Shown piece by piece: positions 1-8,826 of a DNA stretch of 64,000 bases. Made by a program: the position numbers and the translations under genes. The DNA comes from Gloeobacter kilaueensis JS1. Lineage in GTDB: Bacteria > Cyanobacteriota > Cyanobacteriia > Gloeobacterales > Gloeobacteraceae. The notes under the pieces were generated by a model. It had not been told where the DNA came from. It saw only the letters and a program-made list of their open reading frames with translations, and made no database searches. Position 1 is the stretch's first letter. Every line of letters begins with the position of its first letter. The stretch is from the NCBI RefSeq assembly GCF_000484535.1, contig NC_022600.1, positions 4,022,234 through 4,086,233 on the forward strand. The letters run 5' to 3'.

Positions 1-198
1 GTTGATCGTGCTGGAGGCGAGCAGCGACAGGCGGCAGCGGTTGAGGGTGATCTCGTAATAAGAAATCAGCCGCGTGTCGCGCACGAAGAACCCCTGGGCC
101 AGATTCTCATCGATCGAGCCGTCGGAGGCGGTGACAAGAAAGGTCGAACCGTCGTTGATCACGACCTGTCCAGGGTTCACCGTCACCTTGACCGGCAT
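1..198 (-). CDS. Glycogen debranching enzyme-like protein, N-terminal part (cut by window edge)
   Basis: Only the first 66 residues are present; the gene continues past the left edge. The reading begins MPVKVTVNPGQVV and contains DGSTFLVTASDGSI followed by GFFVRDTRLIS. This matches the N-terminal domain of the bacterial amylo-alpha-1,6-glucosidase-like (glycogen debranching) family, where a conserved phrase about a displayed 'rejection/response' region ends in FVRDTR. The start ATG at 196-198 has a GAGGGA ribosome-binding site about eight bases upstream. The catalytic part is outside the window, so the enzyme activity is inferred from the N-terminal domain only. Confidence 0.7.
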   Translation of the reverse strand, partial: MPVKVTVNPGQVVINDGSTFLVTASDGSIDENLAQGFFVRDTRLISYYEITLNRCRLSLLASSTIN

Positions 199-272
199 GA
201 TCTTTCCCTCAACGCTTCTTCCAGGCTCGCACCCTGCGCCGTTCCCCGGCCTCGATCCCCGGATAGAGCACT

Positions 273-3200
273 TCAAGAAGCGTCAGCGGCGAGCTTGACC
301 CCCAGCACCTGGGAGTGACCGGCGCGGGCGAGGGTGACGCCGATGGCGCGGTCGGCCCGCTCGATCATCGGTCGCCGGAGCGAGACGACGAGAAACTGGG
401 TCAGATCCGCCTGCTTGCGGACCATCCGGGCCAGGCGCTCGACGTTGGCTCCGTCGAGGAACATGTCCACCTCGTCGAAGGCGTAGAAGGGCGAGGGCCG
501 GTAGCGCTGCAGGGCAAAGATAAAGCTCAACGCCGTCAGCGATTTTTCGCCCCCCGACATCGCCTCCAGCCGCCGCACCTGCTTGCCGCGTGGATGGGCA
601 ACCAGGGTGAGGCCACCGGCAAAGGGGTTGTCGGGATCTTCGAGGGCAAGGTGGCCGTCGCCGTCGGAGAGTTCGGCAAAGAGTGACTGAAAGTGGGCAT
701 TGACGGCATCGAACGCCTGCATAAAGGCGTTGCGCTTGAGGGTGCCGCAGTCCTCGATGCGCAGCAGCAGCTCGCTGCGCTCGCGCTGGAGGGTGCCCAG
801 TTTTTCGCTCAATTCTGCTTCGCGCTCGGCGGTGCGCTCGTACTCTTCGATGGCGAGCATGTTGACCGGTTCGAGCGCTTCGAGGCGGCGCTGCTTGCGC
901 AGGCGCAGGGGCTGCAACTGCTCAAGGGTGAGATCGGCGGGGAGGGGCAGGATATCCTCGCCTTCGAGGGTGCCCAGCTCGGCCCGGCGCTGCTGAGCAG
1001 CACTCAGGCTTTCGTGGCGCTGGGCCTGGTGCAACAGCTCCTGCTCGCGCTCAAGAACCAGCCCTGCTTTTTGTTGCTGCAGCTGGCGGACCTGCTGTTC
1101 GAGGGCGTCGCGCTCGCGCTTGACATCGACGAGGCGGGCCTCGACCACCTCCAACTGGCTGCGCACCTGGGCAGCGATCCGGTCGCTGTCGGCCAGCCGC
1201 TCCTGAAATTCGGCTCGGCGCTGGGCAAATTCGGCTTTTTGATCGTCCCAGTCGAGGCGGCGCGAGAGCAGATTCTGGCGCTTTTCTTGGACCAGTTGCT
1301 CGTCGAGCTGCAATTTTTGGAGGTCCGCTTCGGCGTGGCGCAGCTGCACCTCGGCGCGGCGCACCTCGGTTTCGAGTTCGCGCACCTGCTGCTGGCATTG
1401 CTGCCAGCGGTGGTGGCCGTCGGCTTGCTCAAGGCCCGCCAGTTGTTCGCGAATCGCCGCAATCTGACTGCGCAGGGGCACCAGCTGCGCTTCCAGTTCA
1501 GCCTGCTCCTGGCGCTGGGCCTCCTCGCCCACCCGGCCACTCTCAACAAAGACCCGCAGCTGGGCCATGCGCGATTTTTGAGCAGTGAGTTCGCGATCGA
1601 GTTGTTCGGCGCGATTTTCAAAGACGACCAGGGCGCGCTGAGCAGTGTCAGCGGCGCTCTGCAACTCAAGAAGCCGCCGCTCGCGCCCGTCGATGCGCTC
1701 GCCCAATACCCGCAACAGCTCGTCGAGGTCGGCGAGCCGCTTCTGGATGATCGCGATTTCCGGCGGTTCGCTCAGAGCAAAGCCGCTGCCGCGCCGCCCA
1801 TCGAGGCTGCCGCCGGTCATCGCCCCGGATTTTTCGAGCAGCTCTCCGGCCAGGGTGACGATCCGGTAGCGCCCCAGCGCCCGCCGGGCCTGATCGAGGG
1901 TGCGAAAGACCACCGTATCGCCGAAGACCTGGCTGAAGGCCGCCTCGTAGCGCCGGTCAAATTCGACGAGGTCGATGGCGTAGCCCAGAGCGCCCTCCTC
2001 GCGGGGCGACTCGTAGTAGCGCTGGGCGCGCAGCTTGTTGAGGGGCAAAAACGTCGCCCGCCCGGCGCGCCGCGACTTGAGTAGCTCGATTGCCTGGGCG
2101 GCTGTGGCATCATCGTCCACGACGACGTTGTTGAGGCGATTGCCGGCTGCCACCTCCAGGGCGGTGCGGTACTGCGCCTCCACCCGGCCCAACTGGCTGA
2201 TGAGCCCGTGGACGCCCTTAAGACCGGCCTGGAGCACTTCTTGCGTGGCCCGGCTGCCCTCCGCCTCGCGCCAGACCTGCTGCTGGGTCTCCAGCCGGTC
2301 CAGCTCGCGGGCTTTCTCAGCGCGTTCTTTTTCGAGGCGGCGCTGGGTGGTGCGGTCGGCCAGCTGCTGCTCGCGCTCGCTTTCAAGTTCACAGCGGGTC
2401 GTTTCCAGTGCGCTGCGCGCGCCGGTGAGGCGCGTCTGGGCCGCCTCGCAGTCAGCCGCCAGTTGGGCGTGGTTGGCCTCAAGGGTGGCCAGCTCTTTGC
2501 CCTGGCGCTCGCTCTGGTCTTCTGCCTGCTGCAGGTGATCGCCCAGGCGGTCGAGGCGGCGCTGCAGCGGATCGTGCTCGCGCTGCAGCGCGTCAATCTG
2601 GCGGCGCAACCCGGCCTGCTCCTCCACCCAGCGGGCGGAAGCGGCGCTCAACTGCTCAAATTCGGCGCGGGCCGCTTCGAGCCCCCGCCGGTCCGCTCCC
2701 AGGCGAGCGGTCCACTGCTCGATGAGACTCGCCTGTTCCTGCTGCTTGCGGCCAGTGGCCGTTACTTGCAATGCCAGATCATCGAGGTCTAGCTCCAGCT
2801 GCGCCCGGCGGTTCTGGGCCTGCTGTTGCTGGTGATCGAGGTCGGCGATCGCCGCCTGGATCTGCTCGCGCCCGGCGAGAATACTTGCCAGTTGCGTGCG
2901 CAGGGCCACCTGTTCGTTCTCGCCCATCGCTTTGACGCGGGTGTTGGCGGTGTCGAGGTCGTCTTCTGCCTGCTCGATCGTCTCGCCCATCGCTTCGACT
3001 GCGGCCACCAGCCGCGCAATCGTCGCTTCACCGGCCTGCCACTGCTGGTGCCACTCGGCTATCTGCCGGTCGAGTTCGGCTGCAAGCAGCATCTGCTCCC
3101 AGGCGGCGAGCCGGGTCAGTTCGACGCGCAACTGGCGGTATTCTTCGGCTCTGGCCCGTTCTCTCGCCAGGCGTTCTTTTTGCTCCTGCAGTTCGTGGAC

Positions 3201-3770
3201 GACGACCTGGATGCGGTCGGAACGATTTTCGACCTCGCCCAGTTCGCGCCTGGCTGCCTCGATCTTGCGGTCGAACTCGGCCACCCCGGCCAGTTCATCG
3301 ATGATCTCGCGCCGCTCGCGGGCGGGCATGGTGATGATGCCGGTCACGTCCCCCTGGAGCACGACGTTGTACCCTTCCGGGTAGATGCGGTGGCGGGCCA
3401 GCTCGTCGTGCAGTTCGGCCAGGGTGCAGGAGTTGCCGTTGAGAAAATAGCTGCTGGTGGAACTGGCGCTGCTGACTTTGAGGCGGCGGCAGATGGTGAG
3501 ATCGCCGCCCCCTGCCTCGCTGTCGAGGGCAAAGGTGACCGTGACCGCCAGCTCACCTTTGGCGACACCCTGATGGAGCAGATCGGAAAGTTTTTCGGCG
3601 CGCATTCCCCGACTGGTCGAAAGCCCGAGGGCAAACAACAGCGCGTCGATGATGTTGGATTTGCCCGAGCCGTTGGGTCCGGAGACGACGGTAAACCCTT
3701 CGAGCAATGGGATGCGGGTATAGGGGCCGAAGGACTTGAAGCGTTCGATCTCAAGACACTTCAAATGCAT
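273..3770 (-). CDS. smc: Chromosome segregation protein SMC
   Basis: 1165 residues, full length for bacterial SMC. The protein forms the ATP-driven ring that organises and segregates the chromosome with ScpA/ScpB. The Walker A motif GPNGSGKSN is at residues 31-39. Two long Gln/Glu/Arg/Ala-rich coiled-coil arms follow, separated by a hinge near residues 510-640 (GLKGVHGLISQLG onward). The C-terminal head has the ABC signature MSGGEKS and a Walker B with PFYAFDEVDMFLD. The ATG at 3770 directly precedes the expected MHLKCLEIERFKSFG start. Large antisense open frames across this gene are by-products of its GC-rich coiled-coil codons. Confidence 0.97.
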   Translation of the reverse strand: MHLKCLEIERFKSFGPYTRIPLLEGFTVVSGPNGSGKSNIIDALLFALGLSTSRGMRAEKLSDLLHQGVAKGELAVTVTFALDSEAGGGDLTICRRLKVSSASSTSSYFLNGNSCTLAELHDELARHRIYPEGYNVVLQGDVTGIITMPARERREIIDELAGVAEFDRKIEAARRELGEVENRSDRIQVVVHELQEQKERLARERARAEEYRQLRVELTRLAAWEQMLLAAELDRQIAEWHQQWQAGEATIARLVAAVEAMGETIEQAEDDLDTANTRVKAMGENEQVALRTQLASILAGREQIQAAIADLDHQQQQAQNRRAQLELDLDDLALQVTATGRKQQEQASLIEQWTARLGADRRGLEAARAEFEQLSAASARWVEEQAGLRRQIDALQREHDPLQRRLDRLGDHLQQAEDQSERQGKELATLEANHAQLAADCEAAQTRLTGARSALETTRCELESEREQQLADRTTQRRLEKERAEKARELDRLETQQQVWREAEGSRATQEVLQAGLKGVHGLISQLGRVEAQYRTALEVAAGNRLNNVVVDDDATAAQAIELLKSRRAGRATFLPLNKLRAQRYYESPREEGALGYAIDLVEFDRRYEAAFSQVFGDTVVFRTLDQARRALGRYRIVTLAGELLEKSGAMTGGSLDGRRGSGFALSEPPEIAIIQKRLADLDELLRVLGERIDGRERRLLELQSAADTAQRALVVFENRAEQLDRELTAQKSRMAQLRVFVESGRVGEEAQRQEQAELEAQLVPLRSQIAAIREQLAGLEQADGHHRWQQCQQQVRELETEVRRAEVQLRHAEADLQKLQLDEQLVQEKRQNLLSRRLDWDDQKAEFAQRRAEFQERLADSDRIAAQVRSQLEVVEARLVDVKRERDALEQQVRQLQQQKAGLVLEREQELLHQAQRHESLSAAQQRRAELGTLEGEDILPLPADLTLEQLQPLRLRKQRRLEALEPVNMLAIEEYERTAEREAELSEKLGTLQRERSELLLRIEDCGTLKRNAFMQAFDAVNAHFQSLFAELSDGDGHLALEDPDNPFAGGLTLVAHPRGKQVRRLEAMSGGEKSLTALSFIFALQRYRPSPFYAFDEVDMFLDGANVERLARMVRKQADLTQFLVVSLRRPMIERADRAIGVTLARAGHSQVLGVKLAADAS

Positions 3771-4049
3771 GGGGGACTCGTGGGCAAATGTCCCAGTCTG
3801 GTTTTAGTAATCCTACATTTAGTGTCTCCAAACCGCAAGACCCCCCACAAAATCCACCACGTTTTGAGGAGCCGCCGGAGCCGGAAAAGCAGCTTCGCAG
3901 GGATGGAGCGCATTATTGCTGTTAGCTGCGGCTATAAAATAACAGCCAACAAAACAATGCCGATGGCTGCTCTGGAAGCGAACTGAGGCGCATCCGCAGC
4001 CAGATTGGACTTTGTTGCCCTTCAAGATTAAAAAGGCGGTACGCAGAAG

Positions 4050-5003
4050 ATGGCCACCGATTACATCGTCTTTGTCCACGGAGTGAATACCCGCGAAAAG
4101 CGCGAGCAGCCTGGCTACGCCGATACGTTATTTTCGCGCATCGAAGACAACCTGCCAGAACCCGGACAGATTCAGCTAAAGAAAGTGCCTCTCTATTGGG
4201 GGGATGTCAATATCGAAGAAGAAGACAGGTTGCTGAGCGCCCTGGAGGGGTCCAGTACCTGGAAGCAGCTCTGGTTTCAAGAATTTCGCTCCAAACAGTT
4301 ACTGCAGTTTGCCGGTGACGCTGCCCTTTATATCAGCCGTGCCGTCGGTGCAAAAGTGGTGGACAGGCTCCTGGAGCAGGCAAAAGCGGGTTTGAGTAAC
4401 TTTAAAGAACAGGACCGGCTGCATCTTGTCACCCACAGTTGGGGAACGGTGATTCTTTTCGACGTGCTGTTTGCCGCGCGCTGGGATCCTGAAAATACCC
4501 CCGGCTATAAGAGCGTTCAAGAGATCCGAAAAATTCTGTATGGCCTGGAACCTGATGCCGGTTCGGGGCTGCGCCTCACGAGCATTCACACGATGGGCTC
4601 ACCGATTGCGATTTTCAGTTTGCTCGATATCGATGAGATTACAGAAGTCAAGCCCAGCCACGACATCACCCCCCAATTGCAACAGTTCCTCGAAAACATC
4701 CATCGGGTGCTGGGCAGTGCCCTGCCCTGGAACAACTTCATCCATCCCGGCGATCCGGTCGCTTACCCGCTGGAGGTGCTCCTGCCCCAGCTGGTGGACG
4801 GCGAGAGCAAGTTTCTCGATGTGCAGGACATCGTCACCCACAACGCGAACCTGGGCGACTACATCACCAACGCCTTCAGCCAGTCGATCCTTGCCCTGCT
4901 CCACGGTGGAGACGCCCACAGCAGCTACTGGCAGAGCGAAGAGGTGGCCAAAAAGATCGCCGAGCAGATCGCCAGAGTTGCCAGGAGAAACGGGCAGGGC
5001 TGA
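4050..5003 (+). CDS. Alpha/beta-hydrolase-like protein of unknown substrate
   Basis: 317 residues. The N-terminus DYIVFVHGVNT has the HG turn that follows strand beta-3 in alpha/beta hydrolases. LHLVTHSWGT near residue 130 is a nucleophile-elbow-like G/H-x-S-x-G with Ser in HSWG. A possible catalytic His lies in IVTHNANLGDY near residue 270. There is no signal peptide, so a cytoplasmic esterase or lipase-like role is plausible, but no substrate can be named. It stands alone, 279 bases from the divergent smc start, with a terminator 160 bases downstream. Confidence 0.6.
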   Translation: MATDYIVFVHGVNTREKREQPGYADTLFSRIEDNLPEPGQIQLKKVPLYWGDVNIEEEDRLLSALEGSSTWKQLWFQEFRSKQLLQFAGDAALYISRAVGAKVVDRLLEQAKAGLSNFKEQDRLHLVTHSWGTVILFDVLFAARWDPENTPGYKSVQEIRKILYGLEPDAGSGLRLTSIHTMGSPIAIFSLLDIDEITEVKPSHDITPQLQQFLENIHRVLGSALPWNNFIHPGDPVAYPLEVLLPQLVDGESKFLDVQDIVTHNANLGDYITNAFSQSILALLHGGDAHSSYWQSEEVAKKIAEQIARVARRNGQG

Positions 5004-5164
5004 CAGCCCAGGCTGGCCGGTCTATTGCTGATACAAGTCAACACTTCATTTGATCTTCATGCCGGATCGATCCATAGCAGCATAGTCTGAGATCAGGAGG
5101 GGAATGTGTGACTTGTCGTTTCCCTTAACACATCGCCTCCGGCAAATTCTATATTTGCTTTCCG

Positions 5165-5193
5165 CCCGCCGTTGCCCCCAACGGCGGGTTTTT
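5165..5193 (+). terminator. Rho-independent terminator
   Basis: Perfect 9-bp stem CCCGCCGTT / AACGGCGGG with a six-base loop, followed by TTTTT on the plus strand. It ends transcription from the hydrolase-like gene before the convergent VirB4-type gene. Confidence 0.85.
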
Positions 5194-5200
5194 ATACCTA

Positions 5201-7927
5201 TCAGCCCGGTTCGCTTCTGAGCATCTGCAGGTAGTGCTCGGTAAAGTCGCTGAGCGCGCTCAACCGGTCGGGATAGCGCTTGCCCACACTGGCTAAAAAA
5301 GCTTCGCGGGCGCGCTGTTCGTCGGGGTTGTTGGCCACCACCGCCAGCGAGCGAAAGCCCGGATAGTAGCGCACCGGGATGAGCAGACCGCCGTCGTCGA
5401 TGAGCCAGCGGGAGAAGACTTCGCGGCTGTTGGGAAAAAACTGGGCCGAGGCGTTGCGCGCCAGACTGGAGGCGCTGTAGCCGAACAGGCGCACGAACGA
5501 AGGCAGGGCACTCGGTTCGATGCGTCCAATCAGGCGGGTGCGCAGGTTCTGGAAGATCTTGGAGCTGTTGGGCGCTTTTTCGATCGTGTCCGGGTCCTGG
5601 GCGGAGATGACGACGCGCACCCCGGCTTTGGCCCCGTTGGCGCAGAGCCTGCCCACCAGACTGGCAATTTCGGCGCACTCGAATAAGATCGGCGCTTCAT
5701 CGAGAATAAAGAGCGAAGCGGGGGTAGCGAGGGCGCGGCGCAGGGCGGCGGCGTAGTTGGCGAGGGCCAGGACGGCCATATCTTCGATGTTGCTCACGTT
5801 GCGCAGGGCGAATACCAGTAGGGCGGCGTCGGAGCGGATCGTCGAAGGGGCACTCAACCTCTGGCCGACGCGGGAGTTGAGCCAGTAGGCCAGGCGCAGG
5901 CGGATGTGCTCGAAGGCAGGCCGCAGGCTGCTATCGTCTGAATCGACGCCGAGGCGCTCGGGCAACAAAAACGGCACCAGATCTTTTAGACACGGATACT
6001 CCTGCCAGGCGGTCGTCCCGAAACCGGCGCGGCTCGCCCGCTCGTAGCGCCGCTGAATCGTCGGGTCGCGCCAGAAGGCGACGACGCCCAGTTGCAGGAG
6101 CGAGCGCACCGTCTGGGTGAGCAGCGGATCGACCTGCTCGCGTCCGAGCACCATCACCATCAAGGCGGAGACGAGAAATTCTTGAAATTCTTCGAGGCGT
6201 TCAGCCTGGACCTCAGCGCTCCAGCCGCTCAGATCCGGTAGCTCGAAGAGGTTGAGGGTGTGGCGGCCCACATCGAAGTAACTGCCTCCGACAAAATCCG
6301 TAAAATCTGAAAAAGTCGAGGAGCCGTCGGGCTTGGGAAAGTCCATCGCGACCACCGGAATCTGGCGGACCAGGGCGTGGCGCATCAACACTTCAAGAAG
6401 AACCGATTTTCCAGACCGAGTCGTGCCAAAGAGCGCCAGGTTGCGGTGGCGTCGGTAGAGATCGAGCCAGACAGGACTCTGGCCCTCCTCGCTGATAAAT
6501 TCGATGCCGGTGCGATCGGCGCTCTGGACGCGGACCAGCGGCAAAAAGCCGGGCGCTTCTTCATCGAGCAATTCCAACCGGCGGTCGAAGGGAGCGACGA
6601 GCAGCCCGTCCCAGACGAAGGGCAGGCACTGAAAAAAGAGCTTCCAGGCGTAGGAGACCTCGCGCACCAATCGGGCCGGGCGGTTAAAAAAGTTCGAGAT
6701 AAACCGGCACCCGTCTGCCAATCGCAGCGGCTCGTCGCGCCAGACGAGCACGCAGACGGCGACGTACAGGGGCCGGGCACCCTCGATAAACGACTTTTCC
6801 AGTTCGGCTGCTTCCTCCAGCTTCATCTGCTGGGCGACATCGACAATCTTGCCCTGGCGCTGGCTTAGCTTCAGGCCCGCCGACGCCTGGCGCTGCAGGC
6901 GGACGGCGTTCTCGCGGCTGGTGCGCTCGTTGAGGGTCGAAAGTTCGACGACGATCTCGGTGTCGATCACCTCCTGGCGGGCGATCAGGTTCCACAGATA
7001 GCGCAACTGCTGAACCGGGTCGCTGAAGCCTGCTGGTTTTTCGTCCCAGACCAGTACCGCACAGTGCTTCCAGCGGCCATCGGCCCTGGCGATGCTCACC
7101 CGGTCCGCGCCGAGGCGGGGCGGCGTCTCAAACAGGGCACTGGCAAAGCTCAACTCGCCCTGGGCCGTCTCCTTGAGTTCGTTGCCGGCGAGCTGATAGA
7201 GCCGGGGGGGAGCCGCCGGGGGCGGGCTGGGGTTGACCTGCTTCCAGGCCCAGCCCAGCAACTCCTCGCTGCTTAGAGGCACCACCGGCAGGCGCGCTCC
7301 CAGGTTGAGCAGATGCACCCACTCGCGGCAGTGGGCGTGGGCGGCGCTCACCAGCCGATGCATCTGGGTGTGCAGGTCCGCTTCGCTCTCCCCCAGATAG
7401 CTCAACCACCACTCCTGCGCCCCCAGGGCAACCCGGTCGATCCAGTCGCGGGCGTAGGCTTGGGCGGACCACTCCGCCCAGGAAGGAAACAGCCACAGTT
7501 CGATCTGTTTGCGGCGGCCATCGGCGGCCAGGCGCTGCAGCCGCTCCAGTTCACCGGCCATCAGCCAGTCGAGGGATTCGCCTGGAGACCCGGTGCGCAG
7601 GGTTTCCAGTTCCTCCAGGCGATCGGCGCAGGCGACGAAGCTCGACAGCCGAAGCTGCAGCCGTCCACCGGCAGGTAGGTCGCGGCAGAGGGTCACCAGA
7701 CCCGCACAGGCATCGACGAGCGCCTCCTGCGACTGGCAGGCGTGGATGCCCGGCGTGCGCAGGCCAAACACGCAGCGGTAGGCGTGCTTGCGGCGGAGGA
7801 TATAAAACCCGCAGCTCAACTCCGGATGATTGACCTGGCCGACAGCGACGATATCGACCAGTTGTTCGACCGGCGTGAAGCCCTCCTTCTTGCGCAGCCG
7901 CTCAGAGGATCGCTGGGGCTTTTTCAT
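5201..7927 (-). CDS. VirB4/TraC-type conjugation ATPase
   Basis: 908 residues. The C-terminal half carries Walker A GTTRSGKS near residue 502, followed by VVAMDFPKPDGSS, and Walker B SLFILDEAPILFE near residue 740 with VVISAQDPDTI after it. This is the layout of VirB4/TraC/HerA-clade ATPases that power type IV secretion or conjugative pilus assembly. The N-terminal half is poorly conserved, as usual. It is the last gene of a minus-strand cluster and overlaps the small VirB3-like gene by four bases (ATGA), so the two are translationally coupled. Membrane-associated function is inferred from the family. Confidence 0.85.
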   Translation of the reverse strand: MKKPQRSSERLRKKEGFTPVEQLVDIVAVGQVNHPELSCGFYILRRKHAYRCVFGLRTPGIHACQSQEALVDACAGLVTLCRDLPAGGRLQLRLSSFVACADRLEELETLRTGSPGESLDWLMAGELERLQRLAADGRRKQIELWLFPSWAEWSAQAYARDWIDRVALGAQEWWLSYLGESEADLHTQMHRLVSAAHAHCREWVHLLNLGARLPVVPLSSEELLGWAWKQVNPSPPPAAPPRLYQLAGNELKETAQGELSFASALFETPPRLGADRVSIARADGRWKHCAVLVWDEKPAGFSDPVQQLRYLWNLIARQEVIDTEIVVELSTLNERTSRENAVRLQRQASAGLKLSQRQGKIVDVAQQMKLEEAAELEKSFIEGARPLYVAVCVLVWRDEPLRLADGCRFISNFFNRPARLVREVSYAWKLFFQCLPFVWDGLLVAPFDRRLELLDEEAPGFLPLVRVQSADRTGIEFISEEGQSPVWLDLYRRHRNLALFGTTRSGKSVLLEVLMRHALVRQIPVVAMDFPKPDGSSTFSDFTDFVGGSYFDVGRHTLNLFELPDLSGWSAEVQAERLEEFQEFLVSALMVMVLGREQVDPLLTQTVRSLLQLGVVAFWRDPTIQRRYERASRAGFGTTAWQEYPCLKDLVPFLLPERLGVDSDDSSLRPAFEHIRLRLAYWLNSRVGQRLSAPSTIRSDAALLVFALRNVSNIEDMAVLALANYAAALRRALATPASLFILDEAPILFECAEIASLVGRLCANGAKAGVRVVISAQDPDTIEKAPNSSKIFQNLRTRLIGRIEPSALPSFVRLFGYSASSLARNASAQFFPNSREVFSRWLIDDGGLLIPVRYYPGFRSLAVVANNPDEQRAREAFLASVGKRYPDRLSALSDFTEHYLQMLRSEPG

Positions 7928-8187
7928 TGCCTGAGCCGGGTGCGGGCCAGTTTTGGCGCAGCGATCATCTGGCCAAAAAAGCGGTGCGGGCGCTTACCGG
8001 CCAGAAGCAGCCAGAGCGTGCAGCCCCAGATGATGATCGTGGCGGTCCAGATCCAGTTGAGGCCCAGCACACCGCCCAGCACGAAGTAGCCGCCGATCAC
8101 CGTGAGGAGCCAGGGAAAGACCAGATCGCCGGGGATCAGGTTCAAAAAATCGGCTTTTTGTCCGAGCCTGCGGTTGAGTTTGCGCAT
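7924..8187 (-). CDS. Small two-helix membrane protein, VirB3-like position
   Basis: 87 residues with two adjacent hydrophobic stretches (about residues 22-42 and 44-62: FPWLLTVIGGYFVLGGVLGL and WIWTATIIIWGCTLWLLLA) followed by a basic tail. Size, topology and placement immediately before and overlapping the VirB4-type gene are those of VirB3. Sequence identity to VirB3 cannot be shown by eye, so the call rests on context. Confidence 0.6.
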   Translation of the reverse strand: MRKLNRRLGQKADFLNLIPGDLVFPWLLTVIGGYFVLGGVLGLNWIWTATIIIWGCTLWLLLAGKRPHRFFGQMIAAPKLARTRLRQ

Positions 8188-8197
8188 TGCTGTCCCC

Positions 8198-8593
8198 TCA
8201 ACCGGCAGGAATAATCAGGCTCGTGATCACGTCGCCGACGACGACGCTGATCGTGGCGAGGATCGGCACGCGGGCGGTGGTCTGCCAGTCCTCGTCGTTG
8301 CGCGCTGCCTGCACTGTCCTCACGATACCCAGGGCGATCCAGACGAGGAGCACGGCGCGCAGCACGTTGATCGTCATATCGACGCCAAAGACGGCAGTCG
8401 TGTTGCCGGTGCTTAAAAATAGCGTGTCAAGCCACACACGGGCGTTCTCAAAAAAGACGGCCTGGGCGGCTTTTGGGTGCAGGTAGCTGTCGGCGAGGGG
8501 CAAAAGGGTGGCAAACAACAGCCGCGCTCCACCGCCGGCGTGTCTGGACAGCGCGGCGCGGACGGCAAGAAGTTGAACAGGCCGAAAGGACAT
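8198..8593 (-). CDS. Membrane protein of the T4SS-like cluster
   Basis: 131 residues with three likely membrane segments: around residues 22-36 (ARLLFATLLPLAD), 75-93 (NVLRAVLLVWIALGIVRTV) and 108-128 (VPILATISVVVGDVITSLII). The stop is 10 bases before the next gene in the cluster. It could be a VirB2-like or VirB6-like membrane component, but no diagnostic motif is visible. The function is unknown beyond cluster membership. Confidence 0.6.
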   Translation of the reverse strand: MSFRPVQLLAVRAALSRHAGGGARLLFATLLPLADSYLHPKAAQAVFFENARVWLDTLFLSTGNTTAVFGVDMTINVLRAVLLVWIALGIVRTVQAARNDEDWQTTARVPILATISVVVGDVITSLIIPAG

Positions 8594-8604
8594 GACTTTT
8601 TCTC

Positions 8605-8811
8605 CTAAAGGGTTGGCATGGTAAGGCCGATAGCGCTCTGCAGCAGGTAGAGGCTGACTGGTGTGCCAAATTGCTGGCGCTGGTAGGTGTAGGCGGTCTG
8701 GCGGGCGGCAGCGTATTGCTGGGTGCCCACCAGCGACATCAGCCCAGGCACGAGGGTGCTCAGGTAGGGCTGCAGGGAGAAGAAGCTGGGTGGCGGAAAA
8801 TAAGAAGTCAT
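8605..8811 (-). CDS. Small hypothetical protein in T4SS-like cluster
   Basis: 68 residues, MTSYFPPPSFFSLQPYLST at the N-terminus and a moderately hydrophobic C-terminus (SLYLLQSAIGLTMPTL). It sits 11 bases from its downstream neighbour and 15 from its upstream neighbour, which supports it as a real operon member. No recognised family; a short membrane or pilus-associated peptide is possible. Confidence 0.5.
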   Translation of the reverse strand: MTSYFPPPSFFSLQPYLSTLVPGLMSLVGTQQYAAARQTAYTYQRQQFGTPVSLYLLQSAIGLTMPTL

Positions 8812-8826
8812 CCAGTTACCTCAAAT

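Noticed and set aside
693-2084. Long plus-strand open frame antisense to smc
   Set aside because: Leu/Ala-rich reading caused by the high-GC coiled-coil codons of smc; no ribosome-binding site or domain.
5100-5200. Small ORF MCDLSFPLTHRLRQ with GGAGGGG upstream
   Set aside because: It runs through a strong terminator hairpin and has no homologue I can recall.
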